Assembly (NCBI GenBank): GCA_036389955.1
Contig: DASVVJ010000112.1
Location: 1 to 64,000, forward strand
Source: DATHBR01 sp036389955
GTDB lineage: Bacteria; Myxococcota; Myxococcia; Myxococcales; Myxococcaceae
Reading direction: 5' to 3'
Length of the DNA: 64,000 nucleotides
In this document: piece by piece, positions 28,568-37,514 of the stretch
Layout of the letters: every line of letters starts with the position of its first letter
Position numbering within the stretch: position 1 is the stretch's first letter
The notes under the pieces: generated by a model
The model's database searches: none
What the model saw: the letters and a program-made list of their open reading frames with translations, nothing else
What the model was told of the DNA's origin: nothing
Made by a program: the position numbers and the translations under genes

Positions 28568-29389
28568 CTAGAGAGAAGCGGGGGTGGCCACTGGCGCGGC
28601 CTCTTCTGTCTTCTCGGGAGCAGCTACCGCCGGGGCGCTGTCGCGCTTGCGCTGCTCGGCCAGGAACTCTTTCACGCCCTCGGTGATCGCCGTGGCCAGC
28701 TTCTCCTGGTACTCGCCGCCTCCCAGCCGCCGGCCCTCCTCGGGATGCGAGATGTAGCCCACCTCGATGAGCACCGCCGGCGCCCCCACTCCCGTCAGCA
28801 CGTAGAAGGGCGCCTGGTGGACTCCACGGTCCGTGGCTCCCGTGGCGCCAATGAGCTGCTGGTGGATGAAGTACGCCAGCCGCGAGGAGCCCGCGTGCGC
28901 CTCCATCCGCACCAGATCCTTGAGGATGAAGTTCAGCGTGGAGTCGTTCTCCGACGCCTGGGACACCGGCGCCTCTGCGTTCTCCCGGGCTGCCACCGCG
29001 CTCGCCCGCTCTCCCGAGGCCGAGGCGGACAGGAAGTACGTCTCGATGCCCTCGATGCGCTCGCGCAGCTTCCGGGTGGGCATCGAGTTGGCGTGGACGG
29101 ACAGGAAGATGTCCGGCCGCTTCGCGTTGGTGAACTCCACCCGGTTGGGCAACGGCAGCGTACCGTCCTTCTCGCGGGTGAGGAACACCGTGGCCCCCAC
29201 CTCCTTCTCCAGCTTCGCCCTCAACTTCTTGGCGATCTGGAGCACGACCTCCTTCTCGAGCAGGCTCCCGGGCCCCTTCGCCCCCTCCTGCGAGCCGCCG
29301 TGCCCCGCGTCGATGACGATGCGAGGCCCCGCAAGCGAGGAGGTGGCCAACAACAGCAGCGCAAGGGAGGCAATGGTGCGGAGCGTCAT
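28568..29389 (-). CDS. N-acetylmuramoyl-L-alanine amidase (Amidase_3)
   Basis: 273 residues with a cleavable signal peptide (about 1-20, LLLLATSSLAG). The zinc amidase fold shows VIDAGHGG (His), the ligand Glu in LLEKEVVLQ, SVHANS (His) and the catalytic Glu in LIEVGYISH. It cuts the amide between muramic acid and the stem peptide in the periplasm. The last 30 residues are Ala/Pro/Glu-rich. Unlike AmiC there is no AMIN domain. It lies between selD and rph with short gaps. Confidence 0.92.
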   Translation of the reverse strand: MTLRTIASLALLLLATSSLAGPRIVIDAGHGGSQEGAKGPGSLLEKEVVLQIAKKLRAKLEKEVGATVFLTREKDGTLPLPNRVEFTNAKRPDIFLSVHANSMPTRKLRERIEGIETYFLSASASGERASAVAARENAEAPVSQASENDSTLNFILKDLVRMEAHAGSSRLAYFIHQQLIGATGATDRGVHQAPFYVLTGVGAPAVLIEVGYISHPEEGRRLGGGEYQEKLATAITEGVKEFLAEQRKRDSAPAVAAPEKTEEAAPVATPASL

Positions 29390-29446
29390 GCTGCTCCGGA
29401 TGCTACCGAAGGCCGGGCCCTGGGGTGAATCCCCGGTCCCCTGCCC

Positions 29447-30502
29447 TCATCCCACCACATCGATGCCTGGCCGCCCGCTCGACACTTCGCCGATGAGCGC
29501 CGCGTCCACTCCGGCCTTCTCCAGGGCGATGAGCGCCTTGCGCGCGTCCTTCGCCGGTACCGAGGCCAGCAGCCCGCCGTTGGTCTGCGCGTCGGCGAGC
29601 ACCCACTGAATCTCCTCGGGCAGTCCCTCGGGGAAGCGCACGCGCTTCTTCACGTGCGCGAGGTTGCTCTTCGTCCCCCCAGGCACCACGCCCTGCGAGG
29701 CCAGCGCCGGCACCTCCTGGATGATGGGGATGCGCTCCAGCGCCAGCGCGGCCCGCGCCTTGGCTCCCGTCATCATCTCCAGCAGGTGGCCCAGCAGCCC
29801 GAAGCCCGTCACGTCCGTGAGCGCGTTCACCTTGAACTTGCCCGAGGCGAACGTCTCGCCCGCGGCCCGGTTCAGCGCGGACATCACCGCCACCACCTGC
29901 TTGGTGAGCGCCTTGGAGGCCACGCCCCGCTTGATCGCCGTGGTGGCGATGCCCGAGCCCAACGGCTTGGTGAGAATGAGCACGTCCCCCGGCTTCGCGC
30001 CCGCGTTGGTCAGCACCTTCTTCGGGTGCACCACACCGGTGACGGCCATGCCGTACTTGGGCTCGGGGTCCTGCACGCTGTGCCCACCCAGGATGGGAAT
30101 GCCCGCCTCGTCCGCCTTCGCCTGTCCGCCCGCGAGGATCTTCGAGAGAATCTTGAGCGGCAGTTCCTTCGGAAAGCCCACCAGGTTGAGCGCGAACAGC
30201 GGCCGGGCGCCCATCGCGTAGATGTCCGAGAGCGCGTTGGCCGCGGCGATGGCCCCGAACTGGAACGGGTCGTCCACCACCGGAGGGAAGAAGTCCACCG
30301 TCTCCACCACGGCCAGGCCGGGCGCCAGACGGTACACGGCCGCGTCATCGTTGGTGGAGAAGCCCACCAGCGCGTGCGGTCCCTGCGCAGTCTTCAGTTG
30401 GCGCAGGACCTGCGCCAGATCGGCGGGCCGGATCTTGGCCGCTCAACCCGCGCAGTGACTCAATTCCGTCAGGCGCTTGGGCTTTCCCTGTTCGTCAGCC
30501 AT
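29447..30502 (-). CDS. selD: Selenide, water dikinase (SelD), selenocysteine-containing
   Basis: Reading from ATG at 30502, 351 residues are encoded if TGA at 30443-30445 is read as selenocysteine. The N-terminus reads LTELSHCAG-Sec-AAKIRPADL, with Sec at residue 20, the position of the catalytic Cys/Sec in the family's HGAG(C/U)GCK loop. The frame then continues with no break into FSTNDDAAVYRL and ETVDFFPPVVDDP (ATP and metal binding), GGHSVQDPEPKYG and LTDVTGFGLLGH. It makes selenophosphate from selenide and ATP. A purine-rich ribosome site precedes the ATG, 8 bases after the FHA gene stop. Automatic annotation would start it downstream and lose the active site. Confidence 0.93.
30414..30439 (-). 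promoter_or_regulatory. Candidate bacterial SECIS hairpin in selD
   Basis: Starting 4 bases after the TGA, GCC-A-AGATC pairs with GATCT-GGC (eight pairs, one bulged A) around a 9-base loop CGGCCCGCC with G at its second and third positions. A G at the top of the loop and a location just 3' of the UGA are the known bSECIS features. The distance is slightly short. Confidence 0.55.
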
Positions 30503-30510
30503 GGTTCCCC

Positions 30511-31455
30511 TCACCCCATCTGCACGTAATCGCGCTTGATCAGCTGCAGCACCGCCTCGGCCGTCAGCACGTCGTCCTGGTCCGAGTGGTCCAGCACGCC
30601 GTTCAAGGTGCCGTAGTTGTGCACCAACTGCAGCACGTCCATCAGCTCCGGCGTCAGCTCCTTGAGCGGCGCCGTCATCGGCTGGGCCAGCCGGATGGGC
30701 CCGTTCAGGTCCGGCAGGCTCGGCTGAATGCGCTTGAACTCGTCGAGCTGGCGCAGCGCGTCCATCAACAGCGCCTCGGTGGACGAGTCCATCTCCACCA
30801 TGAACTCCTGGGTGTCGGCCGGGCGCAGCTCGAAGTCGCCCGTCTCCCAGGTGATGATGCGGTTGAAGCTCTTCTGCGGACCCAGGTTGTGGTTCTCGTC
30901 GATCACCGCGTAGTACACGCGGCCCTGGCGCAGATAGATCTTGCCCTCGCGCTCGTTGCTGATCACCAGCACGCCGTTCTTCTTCGACGTGTGGAACAGC
31001 TGCAGCAGGTCCGGCAGCGGGATCTCTTCGATCTTGCCCGTCATGGACGAAGTCTTGGTGGAGCGTGCCGCCTGAGCCGCGGCCGCCTCCTCCAGCTTCT
31101 GCTTCGCCATGCTCTCGTCCACGTTGGCCGAGTCCGCGCCCTGGTGGATCAGCTTGAGGATCGAGGTGCCGATGAGGATTCGGTCCCCCTCCTTCAGCCG
31201 CGCCTGCTTCACCTTCTCGCCGTTGACGAAGGTGCCGTTGGTCGAGCCGAGATCCTCGATGGTGATGGCGCCGTTGGAGACCTGAATCTTCGCGTGCTTG
31301 CGCGAGACCATGTCCTCCACGAGCACCATGTCCAGCTCGCTCGAGCGGCCAATGACGATCTGCTTGTCCGTCTTCAGAGGGAACTCGCCCCCCTGATACT
31401 TCCCGGAGATGAACTTGAGGGCGAAAGCCTTCGCCGACCCACTCGGAGTGCTCAC
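30511..31455 (-). CDS. FHA domain plus DUF4388 protein
   Basis: 314 residues. The FHA domain occupies about 10-105, with the phosphothreonine-binding residues in IGRSSELD (Arg37), SRKHAKI (Ser51, His54) and DLGSTNGTFVNGE. A linker with an Ala-rich helix follows, then DUF4388 (about 138-240, starting TGKIEEIPLPDLLQLFHTSKKNGVL), a domain common in myxobacterial regulatory proteins. It should read Ser/Thr phosphorylation. The GTG start gives MSTPSGSAKAF. It is followed 8 bases later by selD. Confidence 0.85.
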   Translation of the reverse strand: MSTPSGSAKAFALKFISGKYQGGEFPLKTDKQIVIGRSSELDMVLVEDMVSRKHAKIQVSNGAITIEDLGSTNGTFVNGEKVKQARLKEGDRILIGTSILKLIHQGADSANVDESMAKQKLEEAAAAQAARSTKTSSMTGKIEEIPLPDLLQLFHTSKKNGVLVISNEREGKIYLRQGRVYYAVIDENHNLGPQKSFNRIITWETGDFELRPADTQEFMVEMDSSTEALLMDALRQLDEFKRIQPSLPDLNGPIRLAQPMTAPLKELTPELMDVLQLVHNYGTLNGVLDHSDQDDVLTAEAVLQLIKRDYVQMG

Positions 31456-31492
31456 GGTACCGAGACCTCGATGAAGAGGGTTTCCATGGATA

Positions 31493-32218
31493 TCAGCCCG
31501 CCTGCTCGGCCTTCCCCGCCGGCTCCTTCACCAGATTCAGATACATCTGCGCGCTCTTGTTGCCGGGGCTGCGCACCAGCACGTCGTCCCACACCTTCAC
31601 CGCCTCCGCGCGCCGCCCCGCCGAGTAAAGCGCGATTCCGTAATGCACGCGACCCGGCATGAACGAGGGATTCTGATCAATCGCCTGCTCGAACTGCTTG
31701 ATTGCCTCGTCGTGACGGCCCGCGTCCCGCAAGGCATCGCCCAGCTTGACCCGGATGTCCACGAACTGAGGGCACAACGCCAGCGCCCGCTGGTACTCCT
31801 CGATGGCCTGGGGCCACCCGCCGTTGGAGGCGAACACGTCGCCAATGTCGGCATACATGTTGGCGATCTTCCCCTTCACGTAGGGGTCCATGTCGCCCGG
31901 GGTGCTCTTCTGCCGGGCGAGGGCGGCCTGGTAGACCTCCTTCGCCTCGGCGTACTTGCCCATGTCGTTGTAGATGACGGCCAGGTTGAGGGCCGCCTCC
32001 GTATAAGCCGGGTTGACGCGCAGCGCGGCCTCGAACGCCCGCTGGGCCCGGGCGAACTGCCCCTGGTCGTGGTAGATGATGCCGAGCATGTTGTAGACGT
32101 CGGCGAACGACTGATTCTGCTCGACCACCTGCGACAGGTACTGCTCGGCCTGCGCGTACTGCTTCTTGTCGAAGTACCCCCGCCCGAGGGTCAGCAGTTG
32201 CTTGAGCGGCTCGTCCAT
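31493..32218 (-). CDS. Tetratricopeptide repeat protein
   Basis: 241 residues from the ATG of MDEPLKQLL. About six TPR units run from residue 13 to 225, including YAQAEQYLSQVVEQNQSFAD, FARAQRAFEAALRVNPAYTE and HDEAIKQFEQAIDQNPSF. There is no signal peptide or membrane segment, so it is a cytosolic scaffold. It lies in the recX-bamD-hypothetical-TPR-FHA-selD run. Its partner is unknown; the neighbouring FHA protein is a reasonable guess. Confidence 0.85.
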   Translation of the reverse strand: MDEPLKQLLTLGRGYFDKKQYAQAEQYLSQVVEQNQSFADVYNMLGIIYHDQGQFARAQRAFEAALRVNPAYTEAALNLAVIYNDMGKYAEAKEVYQAALARQKSTPGDMDPYVKGKIANMYADIGDVFASNGGWPQAIEEYQRALALCPQFVDIRVKLGDALRDAGRHDEAIKQFEQAIDQNPSFMPGRVHYGIALYSAGRRAEAVKVWDDVLVRSPGNKSAQMYLNLVKEPAGKAEQAG

Positions 32219-32265
32219 GTCCCAACCTTGCCAGGCACAGCACTCCCGGCGCACGGAGCGCTAGC

Positions 32266-32988
32266 CTACATGAGAGAAGGCGAAAAGAAGAATTCCTCGC
32301 CTCTTCGTATCAAGATCAGCTGTCGCTCGCCCTTCTGATCGACCGGACGCGAAGGCAACACCCCCTCCAGTCGCCAGTGCTCGGAGGCCACCGCTTCGTC
32401 CCGCTCCAGCCGCAGGTACCAGGCTTCAACCCTGTAGCGCCGCTGCTTGAGCGCCCGCAGCGCTTCCAGCTCCGGGCCTCCCACCTCCACCGTGCCGCCC
32501 CCATCGCCGTCCGCCGGCGCCGCCAGCCGCGCCAGGGCCTCCATCTCTCCTGCCTCCAGCGCCCGGCGCCGGGCCTCCAGCGCCGTCACCACCGCCACCA
32601 GCCGCGGCACCAGCTGCCCCTCCGGCACCCACTCTCCATTCTTGAGAATGAAAGGCACCCGCTCCACGCCCAGGGAGCTGACCCGGGTGGTCCCCAGGGT
32701 GCCGGTGAAGTCCAGGGTGGCCAGCGCCTCCGCGCGCTGCCCACCGGGCTCGGCGCGCACGGTGATGAGGGCGAAGCGGTGCTGGCGGGCGGTGAGCGGT
32801 GTGGGGATACCTGCGAGAGACAGCGAGAGGCCGTCCTGCTCGGTGCTCTTGAGGAAGGTGATGATCTCCGTCTCGGGCCCGGCGGCCTTGCCCAGCAGCC
32901 GAGGCCCCAGCATCGCCAGCGCCAGCCCGAGCGCGAGCGCGAAAATCAGAATGCCGCCCAGCCTGCTCCAGTCCTCGCTGCTCCTCAC
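32266..32988 (-). CDS. Membrane-anchored hypothetical protein
   Basis: 240 residues with one N-terminal transmembrane segment (about 10-31, GGILIFALALGLALAMLGPRL) and a soluble extracytoplasmic body. I do not recognise a named family. The GTG start overlaps the bamD stop by 4 bases, so it is co-expressed with an outer-membrane assembly lipoprotein. The body is mostly short beta-rich segments with an Ala/Glu/Arg helix near 135-155. Confidence 0.7.
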   Translation of the reverse strand: MRSSEDWSRLGGILIFALALGLALAMLGPRLLGKAAGPETEIITFLKSTEQDGLSLSLAGIPTPLTARQHRFALITVRAEPGGQRAEALATLDFTGTLGTTRVSSLGVERVPFILKNGEWVPEGQLVPRLVAVVTALEARRRALEAGEMEALARLAAPADGDGGGTVEVGGPELEALRALKQRRYRVEAWYLRLERDEAVASEHWRLEGVLPSRPVDQKGERQLILIRRGEEFFFSPSLM

Positions 32989-33755
32989 GACCCGAGCATA
33001 CGCTGAGCCCGATCCGCGGCGGGCGTGTTCGGCAGCCGTTGGATGACCTTGCGCAGCGTCTCCTGGGCGCGCTCGGTGTCCTTGAGCCTCACGTAGGCAT
33101 CATGCAGCGAGAAGAGGGCCTCCTCTTCGTACTTCGTACCCGGGTAGCGGCTGAGCATGCCCTCCAGGCGCTGGGCCACCGCCTTCCAGCGCTCGCGCTT
33201 GCGGTAGAAGGCGGCCACGTACATCTCGTGCTCGGCCATGCGGCGCTTGGCATCCTCCGCGTGCACCTTGGCCTCGTCGGCGTACTCCGACTTCGGGTAC
33301 TGGCGCAGGAAGTCGTTCATCGCCCGGAGCGCGGACAACACGTCCGTCTGGTCCTTCTCTTCCGAGGGCGGCAGCAGGATGAAGTCGGAGGGCATCTCCT
33401 TCACGTGCGTGAGCGCGGCCTGGTAGGCGGCGTAGTCCACCTTGGGGTGCGTGGGGTGCAGCTTCACGAAGGACTGGTACTTCTCCCGCGCCTCGGGGAA
33501 CCGGTCCTGGTTGAAGCTGGTGTCCGCCAGCCGCAGCTCCGCCTCCTTCGAGGCCTCCAGGTAGGGGAACTTCGTCCGCACGAACTCGAAGTACTGCTCG
33601 GCCCGGAGGTAGTCATTGTCCTCCAGGGCCTCGTTTCCCAGGCGCAAGTTGGCCTCGGCCTGGGAGGCATAGCTGGGAGGAGCAGCCTCTCCGGACATGG
33701 AGGCACAGCCGGCGCACAGCAGGAGAGCAGTCAGGCAGGTAACGGTGAGACGCAT
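32985..33755 (-). CDS. bamD: Outer membrane protein assembly factor BamD
   Basis: 256 residues from ATG of MRLTVTCLTALLLCAGCAS; the lipobox LCAGC gives an outer-membrane lipoprotein. Five TPR-like repeats follow, starting NLRLGNEALEDNDYLRAEQYFEFVRTKFP, then LRQYPKSEYADEA and MLSRYPGTKYEEEAL. BamD supports BamA in beta-barrel insertion. It starts 16 bases after the recX stop. Confidence 0.85.
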   Translation of the reverse strand: MRLTVTCLTALLLCAGCASMSGEAAPPSYASQAEANLRLGNEALEDNDYLRAEQYFEFVRTKFPYLEASKEAELRLADTSFNQDRFPEAREKYQSFVKLHPTHPKVDYAAYQAALTHVKEMPSDFILLPPSEEKDQTDVLSALRAMNDFLRQYPKSEYADEAKVHAEDAKRRMAEHEMYVAAFYRKRERWKAVAQRLEGMLSRYPGTKYEEEALFSLHDAYVRLKDTERAQETLRKVIQRLPNTPAADRAQRMLGS

Positions 33756-33771
33756 GAGCACGCCGTGCAAG

Positions 33772-34278
33772 CTAATCGTCCCGCCCCGAGGGGTCCAGCG
33801 CTGGTTCTCCGAGCACCCGCTCGATGACATCCTCGGAGAATCCCCGGCTGTGGAGGAGGCGTCCGGCCCGCGCGTGCTCTTTGGGCGAAAGCGGACGGCC
33901 CAGCAGCCCCCGGCGCTCGAGCACCTGCCGCGCCGTGGCCAGCGCGTCGAACTCCACCTCGCCGCTGGCGGTGGACAGCGCCTCACGCGCCACCTTGCCC
34001 TCCAGGCCGTGCGCCTTCAGCCGCTGGAGCACCTGGGCCGGGCCGAACTTCCCCCGGCGAAGCAGCGCGGCGGCCCGGTCCTGCGCGAAGCGCGCGTCGT
34101 CCAGGTAGCCCAGGCCCTGGAGCTTCTCCAGCACCTGCTCCTGCACCGGGCCGGAGAAGCCCTTGCGCCCCATGGCGAGCTTCAGCTCGTGCCGGCTGCG
34201 GGCGCGCACGGCCAACAGGCGCAGGCACGCATCCGTCGCCTTCCTCACGAGCTCGGAGCTGTCCTCCTCCGTCGTCAT
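33772..34278 (-). CDS. recX: Regulatory protein RecX
   Basis: 168 residues from the ATG of MTTEEDSSEL. It has the repeated three-helix RecX layout: ACLRLLAVRARSRHELK, then LGYLDDARFAQDRAAALLRRGKFGP and AGRLLHSRGFSEDVIERVL. RecX binds RecA filaments and limits their growth. recA is not in this window. It is the first gene of a minus-strand run into bamD, divergent from the next gene with 34 bases between starts. Confidence 0.9.
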   Translation of the reverse strand: MTTEEDSSELVRKATDACLRLLAVRARSRHELKLAMGRKGFSGPVQEQVLEKLQGLGYLDDARFAQDRAAALLRRGKFGPAQVLQRLKAHGLEGKVAREALSTASGEVEFDALATARQVLERRGLLGRPLSPKEHARAGRLLHSRGFSEDVIERVLGEPALDPSGRDD

Positions 34279-34312
34279 CGCTTGTTCTCTAGCATGTGGT
34301 AACAGGCGCGGC

Positions 34313-35050
34313 ATGCACCCCCTGATTGCCCGCTTCCTGGACCTCGAAGCCGCCCGCGAGACCCTGCGCCGGGAGAAGGCGGGCGAGCCGCTCTCCCCCG
34401 AGGAGCAGCTCTTCACCGCCACCGCCGCCGCCCACCCTCAGCAGCGCTCCGAGGTGCTCGGCGTCGCCAGCCGTAAGCTCAGCTCGGACGCCCAGGCCTC
34501 GCTCGTCTTGCTGGCCGCGCACACCGCCGCGCGCGCCATCGCTCAGGAGCCTCAGCTCAGCACCGTTACCGCCAAGGCCCGCGAGGCGCTGGTCTCCGAG
34601 GGCGCCAGCGCCGAGGAAGCGGAATCCTTCATCGCCTCCATCCTTCTGGAGGAGGCCTTTGGCTACGACGACGAGGTGGACTCGTTTGACGCGCCCTTCG
34701 TGGAGGAGGCGCTCGGTGAGGTGCCCGCGCTCGCCGCCCTCACCCGCGAGGGCGTGGATGCGCTGCTCATGAAGTTCGTGGACAAAGGCGCCTCCGACGT
34801 GGAGCGCACCGCGCGCGCGCACATCGCCAAGGCGCTCTTCGACGTGGCCTGGTCCGAGGGCCCCGCCCCCATCAACCCCGAGCACATGGAGATGCTGGTG
34901 GACGCGGAGGTCGCGGAGCAGCCGGAGGAGATTCAAGAGGCCCGGCTGCGCGCCCTGGTGGAGCTGCTGCAGTTGCTCTCACAGCAGGGCCTCATCGGGC
35001 CGCTGCGTCTGTCGCGGCTGCGCGCGCAGCTCGGCGACGAGGACGCCTGA
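34313..35050 (+). CDS. Myxobacterial hypothetical protein
   Basis: 245 residues from ATG of MHPLIARFLDLEAARETL. Almost all of it is predicted helix rich in Ala, Glu and Leu, with no signal peptide, membrane segment or cysteine. I do not recognise a family. The last third is strongly acidic (EHMEMLVDAEVAEQPEEIQEA). It is divergent from recX and convergent with the pilT-like gene across a REP-like palindrome. Confidence 0.75.
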   Translation: MHPLIARFLDLEAARETLRREKAGEPLSPEEQLFTATAAAHPQQRSEVLGVASRKLSSDAQASLVLLAAHTAARAIAQEPQLSTVTAKAREALVSEGASAEEAESFIASILLEEAFGYDDEVDSFDAPFVEEALGEVPALAALTREGVDALLMKFVDKGASDVERTARAHIAKALFDVAWSEGPAPINPEHMEMLVDAEVAEQPEEIQEARLRALVELLQLLSQQGLIGPLRLSRLRAQLGDEDA

Positions 35051-35090
35051 GCGGGCACGCGGGCACGGTGGGAGTCCTCGGGGCTTGGGA

Positions 35091-35130
35091 ACCCTCACCC
35101 CACCCCTCTCCCGAAGGGAGAGGGGGTTTC
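35091..35130. repeat. REP-like palindrome, copy 2
   Basis: ACCCTCACCCC precedes CCCTCTCCC-GAA-GGGAGAGGG (35104-35124). It is the inverse of the unit at 7232-7272 and lies between convergent genes. Confidence 0.7.
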
Positions 35131-35142
35131 TGCCTGCTTTGA

Positions 35143-36501
35143 CTAGAAGCGCTCGATGCTGAAGTCGTCGTCCCCACCGGCGGCCGCAGGCGGAGGCGGC
35201 GGCGGCCGGGCTCCAGGAGCCGCGGGAGGACGCCCCTGAGCGGCCTGCGGCGGAGGCGGAGGCGGACGAGCCCCTGGCGCCGGAGGCGGCGTGGCCCCGG
35301 GACGCGCGGCGCCCGGCTGGCCCTGAGGCGCTCCACCCGGAGCACCCTTCTGCGCAAAGGCCGCCGAGCCCGGCACGGGGCGGGACTCGCCCGCCTTGCC
35401 GTCGAAGTTGTCCCACTTGGAGTCCGCCGTGCCGCTGATGCCCGAGAAGCGCAGCGCGAAGTCGTCCGGGTTCGTCGCCTGGCGGTGCGCCTCCTCGTAG
35501 GAGACCAGGCCGTTGCGCACCAGCCCCATCAGCGACTGGTCGAAGGTCTGCATGCCGTACGAGTCGAAGCCCTGCGCAATCGCGTCGTGGATCTCCTTGG
35601 TGCGATCCTTGTCCTCGATCATCTCGCGCACGCGCGCGGTGACGCGGAGGATTTCCACCGCCGCCACGCGGCCCTTGCCGTCCGCGCGCGGAATGAGGCG
35701 CTGGCTCACCACCGCCTTGAGCACCGAGGCCAGCTGCAGACGCACCTGCTTCTGCTGGTGCGGAGGGAACGCCGACACGATGCGGTTGATCGTCTCCGTG
35801 GCGTCCAGCGTGTGCAGCGTCGACATCACCAGGTGGCCCGTCTCGGCCGCGTGGAGCGCCGTCTCGATCGTCTCGTAGTCACGCATTTCGCCCACGAGGA
35901 TGACGTCCGGGTCCTGGCGCAGCGCGCTCTTGAGCGCCTGCGAGAAGGACATGGTGTCCACGCCCACCTCGCGCTGGTTGATGATCGAGCGCTTGTCGCG
36001 GATGAGGAACTCGATCGGGTCCTCCACCGTCATGATGTGGTTGGTCTCGTTGGCGTTGATGTGATCGATCATCGCCGCGAGCGTGGTGGACTTACCCGAA
36101 CCCGTCGTGCCGGTGACGAGCACCAGACCGCGCTCCTCGCCGCAGATCTTCTCGAGGATGGGCGGCAGCAGCAGGTCCTTGATCGTCATCACCTTGAAAG
36201 GAATGACGCGCAGCACGGAGCCGATGGTGCCGCGCTGCTGGAAGATGTTCACGCGGAAGCGGCCCAGGCCCGGCACGCCGTACGCCAGGTCCACTTCGTT
36301 GCTCGCCTTGAACTTCTCCTTCTGGAACTCGTTCATGATGCCGAACGCCATGCGCGCCACGTCCTCTGGAGGCAGACGCTTGCCGTCCTTGAGGGGCACG
36401 AGGGAGCCGTCCACGCGGAACATGGGCGGAAGTCCGGCCTTGAGGTGGATATCGGAGGCGCCACCGCGGAGCGCGATCTGAAGAATCTCGTTGAGTTCCA
36501 T
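35143..36501 (-). CDS. pilT: PilT-like retraction ATPase with proline-rich tail
   Basis: 452 residues from ATG of MELNEILQIAL. The N-terminal PAS-like domain (1-110) leads to Walker A GTTGSGKS (131-138), Walker B DVILVGEM (199-206) and the His box STLHT (228-232 region). Residues 1-365 match PilT, the hexameric ATPase that depolymerises type IV pili for S-motility. About 85 extra residues at the end hold glycine/proline runs, including two PPPPPP blocks, and finish GDDDDFSIERF-like acidic. Myxobacteria have several PilT paralogues; this one is not next to pil genes. Confidence 0.88.
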   Translation of the reverse strand: MELNEILQIALRGGASDIHLKAGLPPMFRVDGSLVPLKDGKRLPPEDVARMAFGIMNEFQKEKFKASNEVDLAYGVPGLGRFRVNIFQQRGTIGSVLRVIPFKVMTIKDLLLPPILEKICGEERGLVLVTGTTGSGKSTTLAAMIDHINANETNHIMTVEDPIEFLIRDKRSIINQREVGVDTMSFSQALKSALRQDPDVILVGEMRDYETIETALHAAETGHLVMSTLHTLDATETINRIVSAFPPHQQKQVRLQLASVLKAVVSQRLIPRADGKGRVAAVEILRVTARVREMIEDKDRTKEIHDAIAQGFDSYGMQTFDQSLMGLVRNGLVSYEEAHRQATNPDDFALRFSGISGTADSKWDNFDGKAGESRPVPGSAAFAQKGAPGGAPQGQPGAARPGATPPPAPGARPPPPPPQAAQGRPPAAPGARPPPPPPAAAGGDDDFSIERF

Positions 36502-36555
36502 GGTCAGCGCCGATCCTACCACTGCCCCTGTGAGAGGGGAAAAGACCCCCTGTTC

Positions 36556-36600
36556 CAAAAAGCACAACGGCGGAGGTCCCTTGAAAGGACCCCCGCCGTG
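36556..36600 (-). terminator. Terminator after rpsI
   Basis: A 13-base stem (36568-36580 with 36588-36600, one G-T pair) with a 7-base loop. On the minus strand it is followed by TGTGCTTTTT. It ends the rplM-rpsI operon. Confidence 0.85.
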
Positions 36601-36626
36601 GGTGGCTCCGGAATGGAGCGAGCAGG

Positions 36627-37028
36627 CTAGCGCTTGGAGAACTGGAACCGGCGGCGCGCGCCCGGCTGGCCGTACTTCTTGCGCTCGACCGCGCGAGCAT
36701 CGCGGGTGAGGAAGCCGGCCTTCTTCAACATCGGACGGAACTCCGGGTTGAAGGCGCACAGGGCGCGGGAGATGCCGTGGCGGATGGCGCCTGCCTGGCC
36801 CGAAAGGCCTCCGCCCTTCACGTTGACGGTGAGGTCGATCTTGTTCTTGTGCTCGAGCATCTCCAGGGGCTGGAAGAGCACCATCTTGGAGGTCTCGCGA
36901 CCGAAGTAGTTGTTGATGTCGCGGCCGTTGACCGTGACGACGCCAGTGCCGGCCTTGAGCCACACGCGGGCGGTGGCCTCCTTGCGGCGGCCGGTGGCGT
37001 AGAAACCATTCTCAGGGTTGATAGGCAT
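36627..37028 (-). CDS. rpsI: 30S ribosomal protein S9
   Basis: 133 residues. It starts NGFYATGRRKEATARVWLKAG and ends with the basic tail YGQPGARRRFQFSKR, whose last Lys-Arg reach the P site in known structures. It pairs with rplM just upstream, the universal order. Confidence 0.98.
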   Translation of the reverse strand: MPINPENGFYATGRRKEATARVWLKAGTGVVTVNGRDINNYFGRETSKMVLFQPLEMLEHKNKIDLTVNVKGGGLSGQAGAIRHGISRALCAFNPEFRPMLKKAGFLTRDARAVERKKYGQPGARRRFQFSKR

Positions 37029-37067
37029 GAGGTTCAGCTCTCGTATTTCAGAAGGTGGGGAGAAGGG

Positions 37068-37514
37068 TTACGCCTCGACCTCGCGCGCGGCGGGCTTCTG
37101 AGCCGCGTGCGGGTGGGTGTTACCGGCGTAGACCTTGAGCTTGGTCATCATCTGGCGGCCCAACGCGTTGCGCGGAAGCATACGGCGCACGGCGTTGATG
37201 ATGATGTCCTCGGGGTGCCGCTGGCGCAGCTTCGCCAGGTTGGTGATCTTCAGGGCGCCCGGGAAACCAGCCCGCGGGTGGCGGTAGTACTGCTTCGCCT
37301 GCTCCTTGGTACCGGTCACCTTCACCTTCTCGGCGTTGATGACGATGACGTGATCACCGGTGTCGATGGACGGGGTGTAGGTCGCCTTGTGCTTGCCCTT
37401 CAGAAGGGTGGCGATCTGGCTGGCGGCGCGGCCCAGCACCTTGTCCGAGACATCGATGACGTGCCACTCGCGCTTGATGTCCCCTGCCTTCGCGCTGTAG
37501 GTCCTCTGCGACAT
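37068..37514 (-). CDS. rplM: 50S ribosomal protein L13
   Basis: 148 residues from ATG of MSQRTYSAKAGDIKREW. The signature WHVIDVSDKVLGRAASQIA is followed by LPRNALGRQMMTKLKVY. It is the first gene of the rplM-rpsI operon, with 39 bases to rpsI. Confidence 0.98.
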   Translation of the reverse strand: MSQRTYSAKAGDIKREWHVIDVSDKVLGRAASQIATLLKGKHKATYTPSIDTGDHVIVINAEKVKVTGTKEQAKQYYRHPRAGFPGALKITNLAKLRQRHPEDIIINAVRRMLPRNALGRQMMTKLKVYAGNTHPHAAQKPAAREVEA

